A stretch of 64,000 nucleotides of DNA from Lachnospiraceae bacterium P6A3 (lineage in GTDB: Bacteria > Bacillota > Clostridia > Lachnospirales > Lachnospiraceae), in assembly GCA_000702085.1 (NCBI GenBank), contig JNKP01000004.1:124001-188000 (forward strand), written 5' to 3'. The notes beneath the pieces are model-generated. The model ran no database searches. It was not told the DNA's origin and saw only the letters and a list, made by a program, of their open reading frames with translations. How positions within the stretch are numbered: position 1 is the first letter of the stretch; the number at the start of each line of letters is the position of its first letter. Both the position numbers and the translations under genes were made by a program. Shown piece after piece: positions 7,668-17,758 of this stretch.

Positions 7668-9284
7668 CTATTTCTCCTTCTTTTTGAGGAAACGGTCCTT
7701 TAAAACATACAATCCCATGCATACCCACGCGGCAGCTATCACGGTCAGAAGGATTACTGAAGTACGGGGAAGAGGACCCAGATCTCTGCTTATGGAATTG
7801 TCCTGCTTAAGCTCGCCCAGCCTGTACATCTGGGATACATCGGAGTACATCTGCTCCAGATATGCATCGTCAACCGTTCCGCTTCTTCGAACCGTCTTAA
7901 CGCAGTTTTCAACCATCTGCCCCGCTGCGTTTCGAAGGGATGTGGAGCCGTTGAATACCGGGGTGATGAAGGTGTTGTCGGTATTTTCAATCACCATCCT
8001 GACGCAGTCTATCTTGACCTGATAATGAAGACTGTTATCGGTTCCGCCCAGAGAAAGGTATTCCTGATATGCGGGATCGTTCTGAGCCTTTAAGGTAACG
8101 GGGACATATCCTTCCGTTTCGGAATATCTCTCCTGCATCTCGTTGGTAAGAAGGAACTGTGCAAAAAGCCAGCTGGCAAGAACCTCCTGGGGATCATCCT
8201 TATTGAAGATACAGATGGAAGGACCCTGTGAGATCATCTGAACATCTGATGTATCGTATTGGGGAACGGGTCTGACAACTGTCTCAAACTCCACCTTCTT
8301 GGTATCGTGAATGTCCGATAAAGGTGCATGAGAACCCATCCAGGTGGCTCCCGCGGTTGAATCAACCGCAAGTATGCACTGTCCGGCATTCATAAAGTTA
8401 CCGGGATAGCTGGATATCTTAAATGTGGAAAAAGCCCTGGTCTGTCCGTGAGAAGCAATCTCTTTGAGAATATCACCGGTTGTGTCGTTGAATATCAGAA
8501 TGCTTCCCGCTTCATCCGAATATCCGCCGCCGGTCTGTCTGAGCATAGTGATCAGCATGTTGTCGGTGGACTTATATATGAAGGGAATCATTACATCCTG
8601 ACCGTTGACCGCATATGTGCCGTCCGGATTCTTCTCAAGAGCAGCCTCCGAAACTTCCCATACCCAGTCCCATGTGGGGATATCGGGTATTTCATAGCCC
8701 ATTGCTTCAACATAGGTTTTATTAATGTACAAAGCCTCGGAGGATCTCATGAAAGGAAGTCCCATCAGATCTCCGTTAAGTTCAAGCTCCTCCAGGAATT
8801 TCGGAACGATCTCCTCCGCGGAAGGTCCGTCGAACTTAAGCTCGCTTCCTCCCAGTCCGTATCTGGGATCGTTAATGATATCATTCAGCACAACTATCTT
8901 GCCGTCACCTGTCATGTAAGTGGCAATGTGATCCGGGTAAGTAATGCAGACATTGGGAGTGGTATCCGTCGAGATATTTGTAATGACATCATTATATATA
9001 GCCGAGTAGTCCGTATAGAGCTTCAGATTTACATGAATATTGGGGTAAAGAGCCTCAAAATCCTCAACGCATTTCTGATATATCTCAACCTGGGTCTTAT
9101 TGGTATCGTTCTTGGCCCAGAAATCTATCTCATATACCGTATCTTCATCAAACCGGTCCGGCATCTCAAAACTCTCACGTCTCGACGATCCGTGACAGCC
9201 GGTAAGGAGCGTCGTCATGCACACGCCTGCCATGACAAGTGATACGGCCTTTCGTATTCTTTTTCCGAGTAATAATGCCTTCAT
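7668..9284 (-). CDS. Carbohydrate ABC transporter substrate-binding protein
   Basis: The 538-aa protein has an N-terminal lipoprotein signal (LLTGCHG lipobox near residue 30). It is followed by a family-1 extracellular solute-binding fold (YEIDFWAKNDTNKTQVEIYQ, then CITYPDHIATYM). Such proteins capture sugars outside the cell and deliver them to the permease. Unusually, it ends with a hydrophobic segment and basic tail (SVILLTVIAAAWVCMGLYVL, KDRFLKKKEK), so it may be anchored at both ends. The start overlaps the upstream permease gene by 4 bp. The substrate is not predictable. Confidence 0.85.
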   Translation of the reverse strand: MKALLLGKRIRKAVSLVMAGVCMTTLLTGCHGSSRRESFEMPDRFDEDTVYEIDFWAKNDTNKTQVEIYQKCVEDFEALYPNIHVNLKLYTDYSAIYNDVITNISTDTTPNVCITYPDHIATYMTGDGKIVVLNDIINDPRYGLGGSELKFDGPSAEEIVPKFLEELELNGDLMGLPFMRSSEALYINKTYVEAMGYEIPDIPTWDWVWEVSEAALEKNPDGTYAVNGQDVMIPFIYKSTDNMLITMLRQTGGGYSDEAGSILIFNDTTGDILKEIASHGQTRAFSTFKISSYPGNFMNAGQCILAVDSTAGATWMGSHAPLSDIHDTKKVEFETVVRPVPQYDTSDVQMISQGPSICIFNKDDPQEVLASWLFAQFLLTNEMQERYSETEGYVPVTLKAQNDPAYQEYLSLGGTDNSLHYQVKIDCVRMVIENTDNTFITPVFNGSTSLRNAAGQMVENCVKTVRRSGTVDDAYLEQMYSDVSQMYRLGELKQDNSISRDLGPLPRTSVILLTVIAAAWVCMGLYVLKDRFLKKKEK

Positions 9285-10156
9285 CCTTTAAGTCCGCCTC
9301 TTGAAACTCCGGCCATGATCTGGCGCCTGAAAATAAGGAACAATATGATGAGAGGAAGCGAGATGACAACGACTGCTGCCATCATCGCAGGAATGTTTTC
9401 CCTGCCGAAGCCGCTCTGTCTGATCTCCTGAATTCCGTTGGATACCAGGTAGTAATTCTTGTCATCCGTGATAAGTCTGGGCCATACATACGAATTCCAG
9501 CACTCGATAACTTTAAGTATGATTATGGTCACCACCGTGGGACGGCATATTGGAAGCATCACCCTGAACAGATATTTCAGATCACTCGTTCCGTCAACCT
9601 TGGCCGCATAATAGAGCTGGTCCGGAACCTGTGCGAAATTCTCTCTTAAGAGATATACATAAAACACACTCATTACCGAAGGAAGTATCAGTCCGGAAAA
9701 TGTATTTCTCATATCCAGGTTTGTTATGGTCACGAAATTCGTAATGACTATAAGCTCGCTGGGGATCATCATCATTGACAGGAAAACCGTAAACAAAAGA
9801 TCCCTGCCCTTAAACTCAAGTCTTGAAAAAGCAAACGCAGCCAGGGTTATCACAATCACCATCACCGCAGTGGTCACAACGGTAAAGATAAATGTATTCA
9901 GAAGATATCTTCCCAAAGGCACCTGTGAAAAGGCATTCGTGAAGTTTTCAAAGGTAGGATCCGTAACATAAAATTTGGGGATCTTTTCTCCGTTATAAGA
10001 AGCATAACTCTTAAAGGATGTCAGGATCATCCAGTAAAAAGGAAAGAGCACCATAAGTCCCCATATTCCCAGAAAAGAATACACGACTACATTTTTGATC
10101 ACTCTTTTTGCTTTATCGCTTTTTTCTGCTTTCAGGAATTTTTCTTGATTATCCAT
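9281..10156 (-). CDS. Carbohydrate ABC transporter permease (MalG type)
   Basis: The 291-aa inner-membrane permease has six hydrophobic segments and MalG-like features. These include the N-terminal FPFYWMILTSFKS and the EAA-like loop YYAAKVDGTSDLKYLFRVMLPICRP (about residues 180-205), which contacts the ATPase. It pairs with the permease encoded just upstream (10165-11061). The overlap with the binding-protein gene indicates coupled expression. Confidence 0.9.
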   Translation of the reverse strand: MDNQEKFLKAEKSDKAKRVIKNVVVYSFLGIWGLMVLFPFYWMILTSFKSYASYNGEKIPKFYVTDPTFENFTNAFSQVPLGRYLLNTFIFTVVTTAVMVIVITLAAFAFSRLEFKGRDLLFTVFLSMMMIPSELIVITNFVTITNLDMRNTFSGLILPSVMSVFYVYLLRENFAQVPDQLYYAAKVDGTSDLKYLFRVMLPICRPTVVTIIILKVIECWNSYVWPRLITDDKNYYLVSNGIQEIRQSGFGRENIPAMMAAVVVISLPLIILFLIFRRQIMAGVSRGGLKG

Positions 10157-10164
10157 GGTATTTA

Positions 10165-11061
10165 TCAGGTGTAATAAACATGTTTCTTACTTACGAGAAG
10201 ATTGATACAGGTGATGGTCAGCACTATCACAAACAAAACTATCGCAGCAGCAGATGCAAAAGAAGGATATCCGCCGCTGTCTCCGTAGAGCATGTCATAT
10301 ACATATCCGACTATGGTGTTCATACCTGCGGCATTCAGATCCGTTCCGAAAAGCGCAACCGCGTCTGAGTATTCCTTGAAGGCACCTATGAATCCGGTGA
10401 TGACCAGATAGAAAATGGTGGGGGATATCATGGGAAGCGTGATCTTAAAAAAGATTCTGAAAGAACCTGTCCCGTCAACTCTTGCGGCGTTGTAATATGT
10501 GCTGTTTACCGAAGCAAGTGCGCTTGTAAGGAGCAGTACTTTAAAGGGGAGTACCACCCAGATAATGTAAAAACACATTACAAACATCTTGGCCCAGTAA
10601 GGTCCGTCGATGAAGTCCACACTCTCTCCGCCGAAAAAGTTTATAAGAAGATTAACAAGTCCGTCGGAATAAGCGGTCTTTTTAAACAGGACCATGAAGA
10701 CCAGACCGACTGCCAGTGTGTTGGTAACATAAGGAAGAAAATAAACCGTCTGGAAAAGCTCTCGAAGCTTTTTGATGGAATTGAGCGCAAGAGATATCAG
10801 AAGTGCAAATCCCGTAGAAAGAGGCACCGTAATGATAACCATTATAAAAGTATTCCTGAGAGCCTGAAGGAAATACGTATCGTGAAGCACGTATGAGAAA
10901 TTATAAAGACCCGTTCCCGAAGAACGTCCCGAGACAAAATTGTATCCCTCCTCAAATGAATATACGAATACATCCATAAGAGGATAAACCATGAATATGA
11001 TCATGAATACCAGCGCAGGCAGCAGATACAGCCAGGCTTTCAGATTGTTTTTCTCCGTCAT
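10165..11061 (-). CDS. Carbohydrate ABC transporter permease (MalF/UgpA type)
   Basis: This 298-aa protein has six membrane spans and begins with LKAWLYLLPALVFMIIFMVYPL, typical of sugar permeases of the UgpA/MalF class. Its cytoplasmic EAA loop reads YYNAARVDGTGSFRIFFKITLPMISP (about residues 190-215). It forms the translocation channel with the MalG-type partner. The start codon overlaps the stop of the FRG-domain gene by 4 bp (ATGA), so that gene is part of the transporter operon. Confidence 0.9.
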   Translation of the reverse strand: MTEKNNLKAWLYLLPALVFMIIFMVYPLMDVFVYSFEEGYNFVSGRSSGTGLYNFSYVLHDTYFLQALRNTFIMVIITVPLSTGFALLISLALNSIKKLRELFQTVYFLPYVTNTLAVGLVFMVLFKKTAYSDGLVNLLINFFGGESVDFIDGPYWAKMFVMCFYIIWVVLPFKVLLLTSALASVNSTYYNAARVDGTGSFRIFFKITLPMISPTIFYLVITGFIGAFKEYSDAVALFGTDLNAAGMNTIVGYVYDMLYGDSGGYPSFASAAAIVLFVIVLTITCINLLVSKKHVYYT

Positions 11062-11834
11062 TTCGATACCTGTCCGGAAGTGTTTCCGTATTTGATGGTG
11101 CTTACCAGATCCTTGATCTTACCGACATTCATAAAGAGCGAATCCTCGGAAATATGCTTTTCCGCAAGCTCTTCCAGGATCTTCGTTTTATGGTCTGCTG
11201 ATATAACTATTGTGTCAAAAACTTCTTTCCGGTCGATTCCTTCTTTCTGCAGGATCTTCTCGAGGGGCATTTCGTCCCTTCCCCACAGTAGGAATAAACC
11301 GCGCTGTGAATAGAGCCTGTCGAACTGTCTGGTCGCCTCGATGAAGATCGGCATATCCAGTCCGTCGTCACCCATTCGGGTATCGCTCTTATCTACGTAG
11401 TGCTGCAGCCATTTATACAGATACTCGTTGTTTTTGTTAATCTGAGCACTGTTCTTGCCGTACTTTTTGAGCAGCCATTCATACCTGCTCTTGTTGAATA
11501 CATAAACCTTGCCGTCCCTGTCTCCGTATCTTCCCTTTGCATCAAAGCATGCGAAAAACAAAGCAACCGTATATGAATATGAAAAATCCAATAATCTGGT
11601 ATGGAGCGAAAAATGCTGTGCTATTTCGATGCATGTAAGTTCGTCGTATCCGAAAACTTTCTGCATCTCATCAACGAAACGGAACATCTGGACATCCGCC
11701 GTCTTAATATGATCCGCCCTGAGTCCCGACGGGATCAGTACGAAATCACTGACGGGCTGTCCCCTGAAAAGAATGATGTCACCCCTTCCGTCCAGTGCCT
11801 CACAGTACTCATCGTATGAAGTAATCTTATCCAT
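11058..11834 (-). CDS. FRG-domain protein inside the sugar ABC operon
   Basis: The 258-aa protein shows the FRG signature at the N-terminus (DIILFRGQPVSDFVLIPSGL, about residues 19-38). It continues with IEIAQHFSLHTRLLDFSYSYTVALFFAC (about 92-119), which matches the typical QHxxxxTRLLDFTxxxxxALFFA motif. FRG domains are found as single proteins and in some anti-phage systems; their biochemical activity is unclear. Its start overlaps the ATPase stop by 1 bp and its stop overlaps the permease start, so it is tightly embedded in the transporter operon. The reason is unknown. Confidence 0.8.
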   Translation of the reverse strand: MDKITSYDEYCEALDGRGDIILFRGQPVSDFVLIPSGLRADHIKTADVQMFRFVDEMQKVFGYDELTCIEIAQHFSLHTRLLDFSYSYTVALFFACFDAKGRYGDRDGKVYVFNKSRYEWLLKKYGKNSAQINKNNEYLYKWLQHYVDKSDTRMGDDGLDMPIFIEATRQFDRLYSQRGLFLLWGRDEMPLEKILQKEGIDRKEVFDTIVISADHKTKILEELAEKHISEDSLFMNVGKIKDLVSTIKYGNTSGQVSK

Positions 11835-12940
11835 TACTTTTTCTCTTTTCCGAATCTTATTCTTGCACCGGTCTTAGGATCAAACAGATGAACCTTGCCG
11901 GGTCTGAGATTAAATGCAACGGTATCTTTTGATTCGTCCGGTCTCATATCGGAATCGATAATGGACCTTACAACAGGTGCCTCGCATTTATCGTTTTTGG
12001 ACACTATGCTTATGTCCCTGCCCATGACTTCAACGCGGTCGAGCTTGCATTTAAACGGACCGTTTTCGTCATATATGAAGCCTTCGGGTCTTATGCCTGC
12101 GGTGATTTCACCGTCTCTTACTCCGGGAACATCCAGTACACAGTCATCGCCGATATAAAGCTTTTCACCGCTTACTTTAGCTTCGAATACATTTATCGCC
12201 GGAGTTCCGAGGAATTTGGCAACAAAAAGATTTGCGGGATCGTCATATACTTCCTGGGGCTTTCCGGACTGGTGAAGCTCTCCGTCTTTCATAACCACGA
12301 TCATGTCCGAAATACTCATGGCTTCTTCCTGGTCATGGGTTACGAATACGGTTGTGACGCCCGTCTCTCTCTGGATCCTGCGTATCTCTTCTCTTGTCTG
12401 AAGTCTTAGTCTTGCATCAAGATTGGATAAAGGCTCATCCATGAGGAGCAGTCTGGGAGTTTTGATAAGTGCTCTCGCTATGGCAACTCTCTGCTGCTGA
12501 CCGCCGGATAATTCTTTGGGTTTTCTTTCCAGTAGATTTTCTATCTGAACAAGAGCAGCAACCTTCACGGCTTTTTCTTTCATCTGCTCTTTGGTCATCT
12601 TCTCTTCACCTTTAAGATTGCCCAAAGGGAAGATGATGTTGTTGTAAACGCTCATGTGAGGATAAAGAGCATAGTTTTGGAAAACCATACCGACGCCTCT
12701 AAGCTCGGGAGATACATTTGTAACGTCATCCTCACCGAAGACGATTTTGCCTTCCGTAGGTTTTTCCAATCCGCAGATCATATTAAGAATCGTACTTTTA
12801 CCGCAGCCGGAAGGGCCCAAAAGTGCAACAAGCTTTCCGTCGGGGATCTCGAATGTAAAATCCCTGACCGCCGTTACAGAATCTCCCTTGCCTCCTCTGG
12901 GAGGAAAGACCTTGGTAAGTTTATCCAAAACTACTTTCAT
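11834..12940 (-). CDS. Sugar ABC transporter ATP-binding protein (UgpC/MsmK type)
   Basis: This 368-aa ATPase has Walker A GPSGCGKST (about 41-49), Q-loop VFQNYALYPHMS, signature LSGGQQQRVAIARAL (about 144-158), Walker B LLLMDEPLSNLDA and the switch His in VTHDQEEAM. The extra 120-residue C-terminal region has TOBE/MOP-like pieces (ITAGIRPEGF), as in sugar importer ATPases that bind regulators. It powers the MalF/MalG-type permeases. The gene lies between tldE and the FRG-domain gene. Confidence 0.9.
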   Translation of the reverse strand: MKVVLDKLTKVFPPRGGKGDSVTAVRDFTFEIPDGKLVALLGPSGCGKSTILNMICGLEKPTEGKIVFGEDDVTNVSPELRGVGMVFQNYALYPHMSVYNNIIFPLGNLKGEEKMTKEQMKEKAVKVAALVQIENLLERKPKELSGGQQQRVAIARALIKTPRLLLMDEPLSNLDARLRLQTREEIRRIQRETGVTTVFVTHDQEEAMSISDMIVVMKDGELHQSGKPQEVYDDPANLFVAKFLGTPAINVFEAKVSGEKLYIGDDCVLDVPGVRDGEITAGIRPEGFIYDENGPFKCKLDRVEVMGRDISIVSKNDKCEAPVVRSIIDSDMRPDESKDTVAFNLRPGKVHLFDPKTGARIRFGKEKK

Positions 12941-12967
12941 ATTAATCTCCGCACTAAGCTTTTATGA

Positions 12968-14254
12968 TCATTCCGCGCCGGTTACGGTAACTCCGGACAG
13001 TCTGGTATATGTAGGGATAAGAGCGTTGTCGTATCTGGTTCTGTCCTCGCTCATCTTCATATCCATCATAAGCATTCTCAAGTTGCCGGAAACGGATCCT
13101 CCGGTAACGGGCTTTACGCTTCCGTCCGCCTCATGAAGATATGCGAGTCTGATCTCTCCGAAGATATCTCCTGTAAGAGTATCAACCTGGAAATCCGAGA
13201 AATATACGCACTCAAGAACGGGTCCCTTTAACAGTTCTTCCGAAGTATGTGTTCCGCCGGATACTTCGTAATTGCTGAGAATAAAGGTGTCCTTTTCTCC
13301 CATATAATATGAGAATCTTGTGCTTCCGTGGAATGCCTTGGGAATGCCGTCTTCCATAAGTACTTCGTCGCGAATGGGACTTCCCTCGGAGTCAACCTCA
13401 CGGTTCTGTGATGAACCGGGAAGATTCTTAACCGCCTTCATGGTAACCTTGTCACCCTTGATTCCGGGAACAACTTCTTTACCCTTTTCGAGAGGAGAAT
13501 ACTTCATGCAGATATATGCGATATCAAGTGCATCCTTGAAAAATTCATAGATTCTTACCGCATCATCGCTGGAAAATACTACGTCATACTTTTCAAGAGA
13601 AGGCGTCTTTTCCGCATTCAGTCTGTTTCTGCCGTGCTTCATGGTTGAAGCAATGTTTTTCCTGATATCATCCTTAAGGCAAAGACCGGAATCATACAGG
13701 TTGTAGAACTCGATCTCATGATCGCGGTTCTTGGCATTTACGACAGTCTCAAGCAGAGATACCGGATACTTCTCGGTTATATCGATGCCGGTGCTTGTAA
13801 CTATTCTTCTGGTAATGGATGATACAAAGATCTCATAACTGTTAACGAAAGCTTCGTCATCCTCTTCCAGATTTTTCATGGTATCGATGAAGTCGCCGGA
13901 AATCTTGTTGATATCGGCATCTTCAAGAGCGGGAACCTCGTTTATTGCGGGTGCCTTAAGTTCATAATATGCATCCTGAACAAGGCTTGCCTGATAGATA
14001 AGATCCTTTATGGTAAGCTCCACATACTCGGGAGTCTCATCGGGTCCCATATCCGCACTTGCGGTTCCCACCGACTTCTTGTCATCGGAAAGTACATAAA
14101 CGGTAATCTGAATATTCTCTATATCCTTGGATCTGTTCTGGTCAAGGCTGTGACGGATAAAATAAAACTCCCATCCCTTGGTCACAGTATCCGTAATTCT
14201 CCATGCAAAAGCTCCGCTCTTTTCCAGGAGCTCCTTTATCTTTTCTATTTTCAT
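12968..14254 (-). CDS. TldE/PmbA-type modulator of metalloprotease
   Basis: The 428-aa protein belongs to the TldD/PmbA superfamily by position and by FYNLYDSGLCLKDDIRKNIA and SNYEVSGGTHTSEELL-like segments near the C-terminal third. In the well-known pair, TldD supplies the zinc site and TldE (PmbA) lacks it. No HExxxH is visible here, which fits TldE. The heterodimer degrades unfolded peptides and matures some ribosomal peptides. The start overlaps the TldD stop by 1 bp. Confidence 0.75.
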   Translation of the reverse strand: MKIEKIKELLEKSGAFAWRITDTVTKGWEFYFIRHSLDQNRSKDIENIQITVYVLSDDKKSVGTASADMGPDETPEYVELTIKDLIYQASLVQDAYYELKAPAINEVPALEDADINKISGDFIDTMKNLEEDDEAFVNSYEIFVSSITRRIVTSTGIDITEKYPVSLLETVVNAKNRDHEIEFYNLYDSGLCLKDDIRKNIASTMKHGRNRLNAEKTPSLEKYDVVFSSDDAVRIYEFFKDALDIAYICMKYSPLEKGKEVVPGIKGDKVTMKAVKNLPGSSQNREVDSEGSPIRDEVLMEDGIPKAFHGSTRFSYYMGEKDTFILSNYEVSGGTHTSEELLKGPVLECVYFSDFQVDTLTGDIFGEIRLAYLHEADGSVKPVTGGSVSGNLRMLMMDMKMSEDRTRYDNALIPTYTRLSGVTVTGAE

Positions 14255-15687
14255 TATCCGAGCCTCGCTTTCGTCTTAAGGTAAGGGCCGCCGTCCGCAA
14301 CCTTGACCCATTCTTTATGTCCTTTGCCGCATCCGCCGCTTCCGAACACGAGGCGATCTTTTGAACACATGGATATGGCACCGAGAAGATCGGGAACATA
14401 TCCCGTCATGATAACGGGAGAAACAACCCTTCCGGTAAGCTTTCCGTCTTTGATCTCACGTCCTTTTTGGATAATGCACTGGATTCCCCAATGCTTGGGA
14501 TCTTCCATTCCGCTTTCCATTCCCTCGAGAAGGAAACCGTACTTGATCGATTCGATCATTTCCTCCTTGGTATACTCACCGGAATCAAACATTGTATTGG
14601 TCATTCTGGTGTAAACCTTGTGCGAGAAATTCTCTCTTTTTCCGTTTCCTGTAGGATGGAAACCGAGTCTCTTTGCGGCAAGCGCATCGCAGATTCCGGA
14701 TTTTAAGATTCCGTTTTCAATCTCAACAACATCACCTGCCATTACTCCTTCGTCATCGAAGAAATAGCTGGTTACGTTTTCTGCGCAAAGTGCACCCTCA
14801 TGCATTGTTACATTATCGGATGCAACTCTCTTTCCGATGTAGTCTTCACCGAGAGCTCTGTGCTTGACGAACATGTCCATCTCGACACCGTGTCCGAATG
14901 CCTCATGTGCAATAAGACCGGTTACTTCGGGAGAGGTTATTACCTCATATTCTCCGGGCTCGATGGGCTCGGCACTGAGGAGTTCTTCCGCATTCTTGAC
15001 GACCATGGGAAGATAGTCTTCAAGTTCGTCGAAGAGTTCGGGTCCTTTTATTCCCGATACGCTCTTATAATCTTCATCAACCTTACCACCCTTTCTGACA
15101 ACAACAGCGATCATTCCTTCACTGTACACATAGGACTGTCTGAGGTCCCTGTTCTTAGTAAGGAACATTTTGCTGATATGGGTTGACTGGGCATTTGCCA
15201 TACACTCGATGACATTCTCGCCCATCTTCATTCCTTTATCGGAGATGGCTATGAGCTTATCTGCAAGCTCTTTGATGTTTGCTTTCTCGGGAAGGGATCC
15301 TGTTTCCTTTTCTCCGAAGAATGTAAGAGGCTCATCATCAAGAACATCGGTCTCATAAATATCGGAACCTGTCTTTGCAAGAAGCGCATCCTGCTTATCA
15401 AGTTCTTCACGGATTCTGCCGATAATGGCTGCGGTGTCATTCCAATCCGCATTGTTAACCGCGTACTCACTGTACTTTTTATTCTTACAGACCCTGAATA
15501 CCACGCCTCTTTCGGTGGTCATGGTCTTGTTTGATATACTCCTTGCCTTGCTTCCGATTCTGATCACAAGACCTTTTGAATCGGTACACAATGCACTTAC
15601 GTAATCGTGATCTTTGTTAAGATCATCGATGACTTCTTTGACACTTGGAGCTATTGATGTCAAATACTCTGAAAATGGTGCTTTCAA
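14254..15687 (-). CDS. tldD: TldD-type metalloprotease
   Basis: The 477-aa protein carries the zinc-binding HExxxH in LIAHEAFGHGVEMDMF (about residues 260-275). It also has YFFDDEGVMAGDVVEIENGIL and the C-terminal FGSGGCGKGHKEWVKVADGGPYL, as in TldD. It acts with the TldE partner encoded directly downstream as an intracellular peptidase. Neither gene is next to an obvious precursor-peptide gene, so a role in general peptide turnover is as likely as natural-product maturation. Confidence 0.85.
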   Translation of the reverse strand: MKAPFSEYLTSIAPSVKEVIDDLNKDHDYVSALCTDSKGLVIRIGSKARSISNKTMTTERGVVFRVCKNKKYSEYAVNNADWNDTAAIIGRIREELDKQDALLAKTGSDIYETDVLDDEPLTFFGEKETGSLPEKANIKELADKLIAISDKGMKMGENVIECMANAQSTHISKMFLTKNRDLRQSYVYSEGMIAVVVRKGGKVDEDYKSVSGIKGPELFDELEDYLPMVVKNAEELLSAEPIEPGEYEVITSPEVTGLIAHEAFGHGVEMDMFVKHRALGEDYIGKRVASDNVTMHEGALCAENVTSYFFDDEGVMAGDVVEIENGILKSGICDALAAKRLGFHPTGNGKRENFSHKVYTRMTNTMFDSGEYTKEEMIESIKYGFLLEGMESGMEDPKHWGIQCIIQKGREIKDGKLTGRVVSPVIMTGYVPDLLGAISMCSKDRLVFGSGGCGKGHKEWVKVADGGPYLKTKARLG

Positions 15688-15693
15688 CTTTCT

Positions 15694-16755
15694 TTATTCC
15701 TTTCTGTATATTTTATCGAGGAGGGCCTTTTTATCGGGATCCTCATCGTAAATATCGCCGATGTAATATTCGGGCATGAATTGTATCATCTCGGGATTCT
15801 TAAGTATATAGTCCCTGACCCATCTTTCCTGCTTTTTGTAATAGGGATAGTCATGGGGAGATGCGTTGCGGGGCTGCATATACTTCGCCCCGTAATTTTT
15901 CTTAAGGACCGCATCATAACCTGCAGGGATATATACCGAGCCTGTCTCGAAGGGTGCTTCAATGACCTTGGAAAATGCATCCTTAGGGAAGATCATATTC
16001 TTATGACCCAGAGCCATATGAGCCATGCACGCAACTTCATCCGCATCTTTTCCCTTTGTAAGAGATGCGATCATCACCGAGAGTTCGTTCAGCTGTCTTA
16101 ATACATCGCCGTTTTTATCTATCTTGTACCCGGTGGCATTATAGATCGAAGCGTATGCTTCATCCAGGTCTATTCCTTCATAAATTCCGGGAGGAGCCTG
16201 ATATTTCTGCCAGTACAGACTCTTGTATTTGAATGCCACATTAAGGAGATACGTGAAGATCTGGATATTTACTTCATACATCTCTCTGTCCCTGGGGACA
16301 TAATCCAGAGGATATACATCAAGTCCCACCGAGTAAGGGAATCCGCAATGCTCCTTCAGATAATCGGGATCGAAATTTGCGAGGTTGTTATTGTTGATAC
16401 GGGTTATGCCCATATAATCGACAAATCTTCCCTCTTCGGGAAAATTCTCATCGAAATGATCTATCTGAAATCCGGGCATCTCTTTTGCGGCATAGCGGAG
16501 GAACATATTGTAATCCCCGCGCATCATGCACACATCCATATCGTCATCCCAGGGAATGAAGCCTTTATGTCTGACCGCTCCCAAAAGAGTTCCGCAAAAG
16601 GCATACCATTTCAATCCGTGTCTGGAGCAAACTTTGTCGAAAAGTTCCAGTACCTGAAGCTGAGCTCCCCAGCATCTTTTCATAAGGGAGCCTACTTTAA
16701 ATCCGGATCTTTCTTCATCGGTATAATATTCTTCACCCAGTTCGAAACCTAACAT
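15694..16755 (-). CDS. LicD family protein
   Basis: The 353-aa protein has the LicD nucleotidyltransferase-fold signature. [31 protein letters not shown] is where the GT-LLGAxRH and DDDxD parts bind nucleotide and metal (about residues 45-78). LicD proteins transfer phosphocholine or other phospho-groups to surface glycans. It shares its layout, including a C-terminal KKNYGAKYM and PHDYPYYKKQERW segment, with the neighbour at 16767-17756 and with the N-terminal half of the protein at 53378. It likely decorates a surface polymer. Confidence 0.85.
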   Translation of the reverse strand: MLGFELGEEYYTDEERSGFKVGSLMKRCWGAQLQVLELFDKVCSRHGLKWYAFCGTLLGAVRHKGFIPWDDDMDVCMMRGDYNMFLRYAAKEMPGFQIDHFDENFPEEGRFVDYMGITRINNNNLANFDPDYLKEHCGFPYSVGLDVYPLDYVPRDREMYEVNIQIFTYLLNVAFKYKSLYWQKYQAPPGIYEGIDLDEAYASIYNATGYKIDKNGDVLRQLNELSVMIASLTKGKDADEVACMAHMALGHKNMIFPKDAFSKVIEAPFETGSVYIPAGYDAVLKKNYGAKYMQPRNASPHDYPYYKKQERWVRDYILKNPEMIQFMPEYYIGDIYDEDPDKKALLDKIYRKE

Positions 16756-16766
16756 TTATCCGCTCC

Positions 16767-17756
16767 TTAGAGGTATTTGGCGATCCATTCCTGTGAAACA
16801 GCATCGGGATGCTTGGCTATAACTTCCCTCATCACCTTCTGATGCACCTTATAATAAGGATATTCGTGAGGCGAATGGATCTTCGGTATAATATATTTCG
16901 GTCCGTAGTTTTGCTTCAGCATGGTTTCGTATCCTGCCGGTATATATACATACCCGGTTTCAAACGGAACCGTAAAAAGTGTATCGAAACATTCTCTCGG
17001 AAACATCATCCTGTCACCTTCAAATGTAATGTGACCTACATTTCCGATATATCTTCCCTCTTCCGCTGAGTTCATGGAATCGGTCATATCGATAAGGATA
17101 TTCAGCTGCCTTATGATATCCGTATTAAGATCGAATTCGTAACCGGTTATCATGGAAATCTCCGCAAGAACCTGTGAAGGTTCAAGCCTGTTTCCGTCCT
17201 TATCCGTCAAAGGTCCCGAACCAGCAAGGATCTTCCTGCACAGCTCCGTTGCCTGTTTTATTTTGTAATGAAGCTCCTTGTGAGCTTTTCTTTCCTCGGG
17301 ATCTTCCACTATATAATCGAGGGGATACAGATCCAGTCCCGCAGGATAGGGGAAGGAGCAAAACTGTGAAAGTCTGTCTTCTTCAAATATTATGGTGCTT
17401 GAATTATTGACTCTGGTGATGCAGTCATATTCATGATCGCCTTCGTCATAATTGATGATGGCATAGCCGGCAGGAAACTCTAAGGGAGCAACCTCTAAAA
17501 ACTTCTCATAATCTTCCCTGAGCATTGCGATGTCCACATCATCATCCCAGGGGATAAAGCCTTTGTGCCTTACGGCGCCGAGGAGAGTTCCCACAAAAGC
17601 AAACCACTTCAGCCCGTATTTCTCACAGATCCGGTCAAACTCTTCCAGTACTTTGAGCTGGGCTCCCCAGCATCTTTTCATGAGTTCGGGGACCGTAAAT
17701 CCTGACCGGACTTCCTCTTTGAAATAGTTTTCATCCAATTCGTAATGAACAGACAC
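16767..17756 (-). CDS. LicD family protein
   Basis: This 329-aa protein is a close paralogue of the next gene (15694-16755): both start with an [24 protein letters not shown] segment and share [20 protein letters not shown], the phosphotransferase active site. The C-terminus contains [23 protein letters not shown]. The pair probably arose by tandem duplication and may act on related acceptor sugars. It follows the radical SAM gene by 2 bp, so the genes are co-transcribed. Confidence 0.85.
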   Translation of the reverse strand: MSVHYELDENYFKEEVRSGFTVPELMKRCWGAQLKVLEEFDRICEKYGLKWFAFVGTLLGAVRHKGFIPWDDDVDIAMLREDYEKFLEVAPLEFPAGYAIINYDEGDHEYDCITRVNNSSTIIFEEDRLSQFCSFPYPAGLDLYPLDYIVEDPEERKAHKELHYKIKQATELCRKILAGSGPLTDKDGNRLEPSQVLAEISMITGYEFDLNTDIIRQLNILIDMTDSMNSAEEGRYIGNVGHITFEGDRMMFPRECFDTLFTVPFETGYVYIPAGYETMLKQNYGPKYIIPKIHSPHEYPYYKVHQKVMREVIAKHPDAVSQEWIAKYL

Positions 17757-17758
17757 TT

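Noticed and set aside
12968-15687. TldD/TldE as a dedicated microcin maturation pair
   Set aside because: No precursor peptide or immunity gene was seen nearby.
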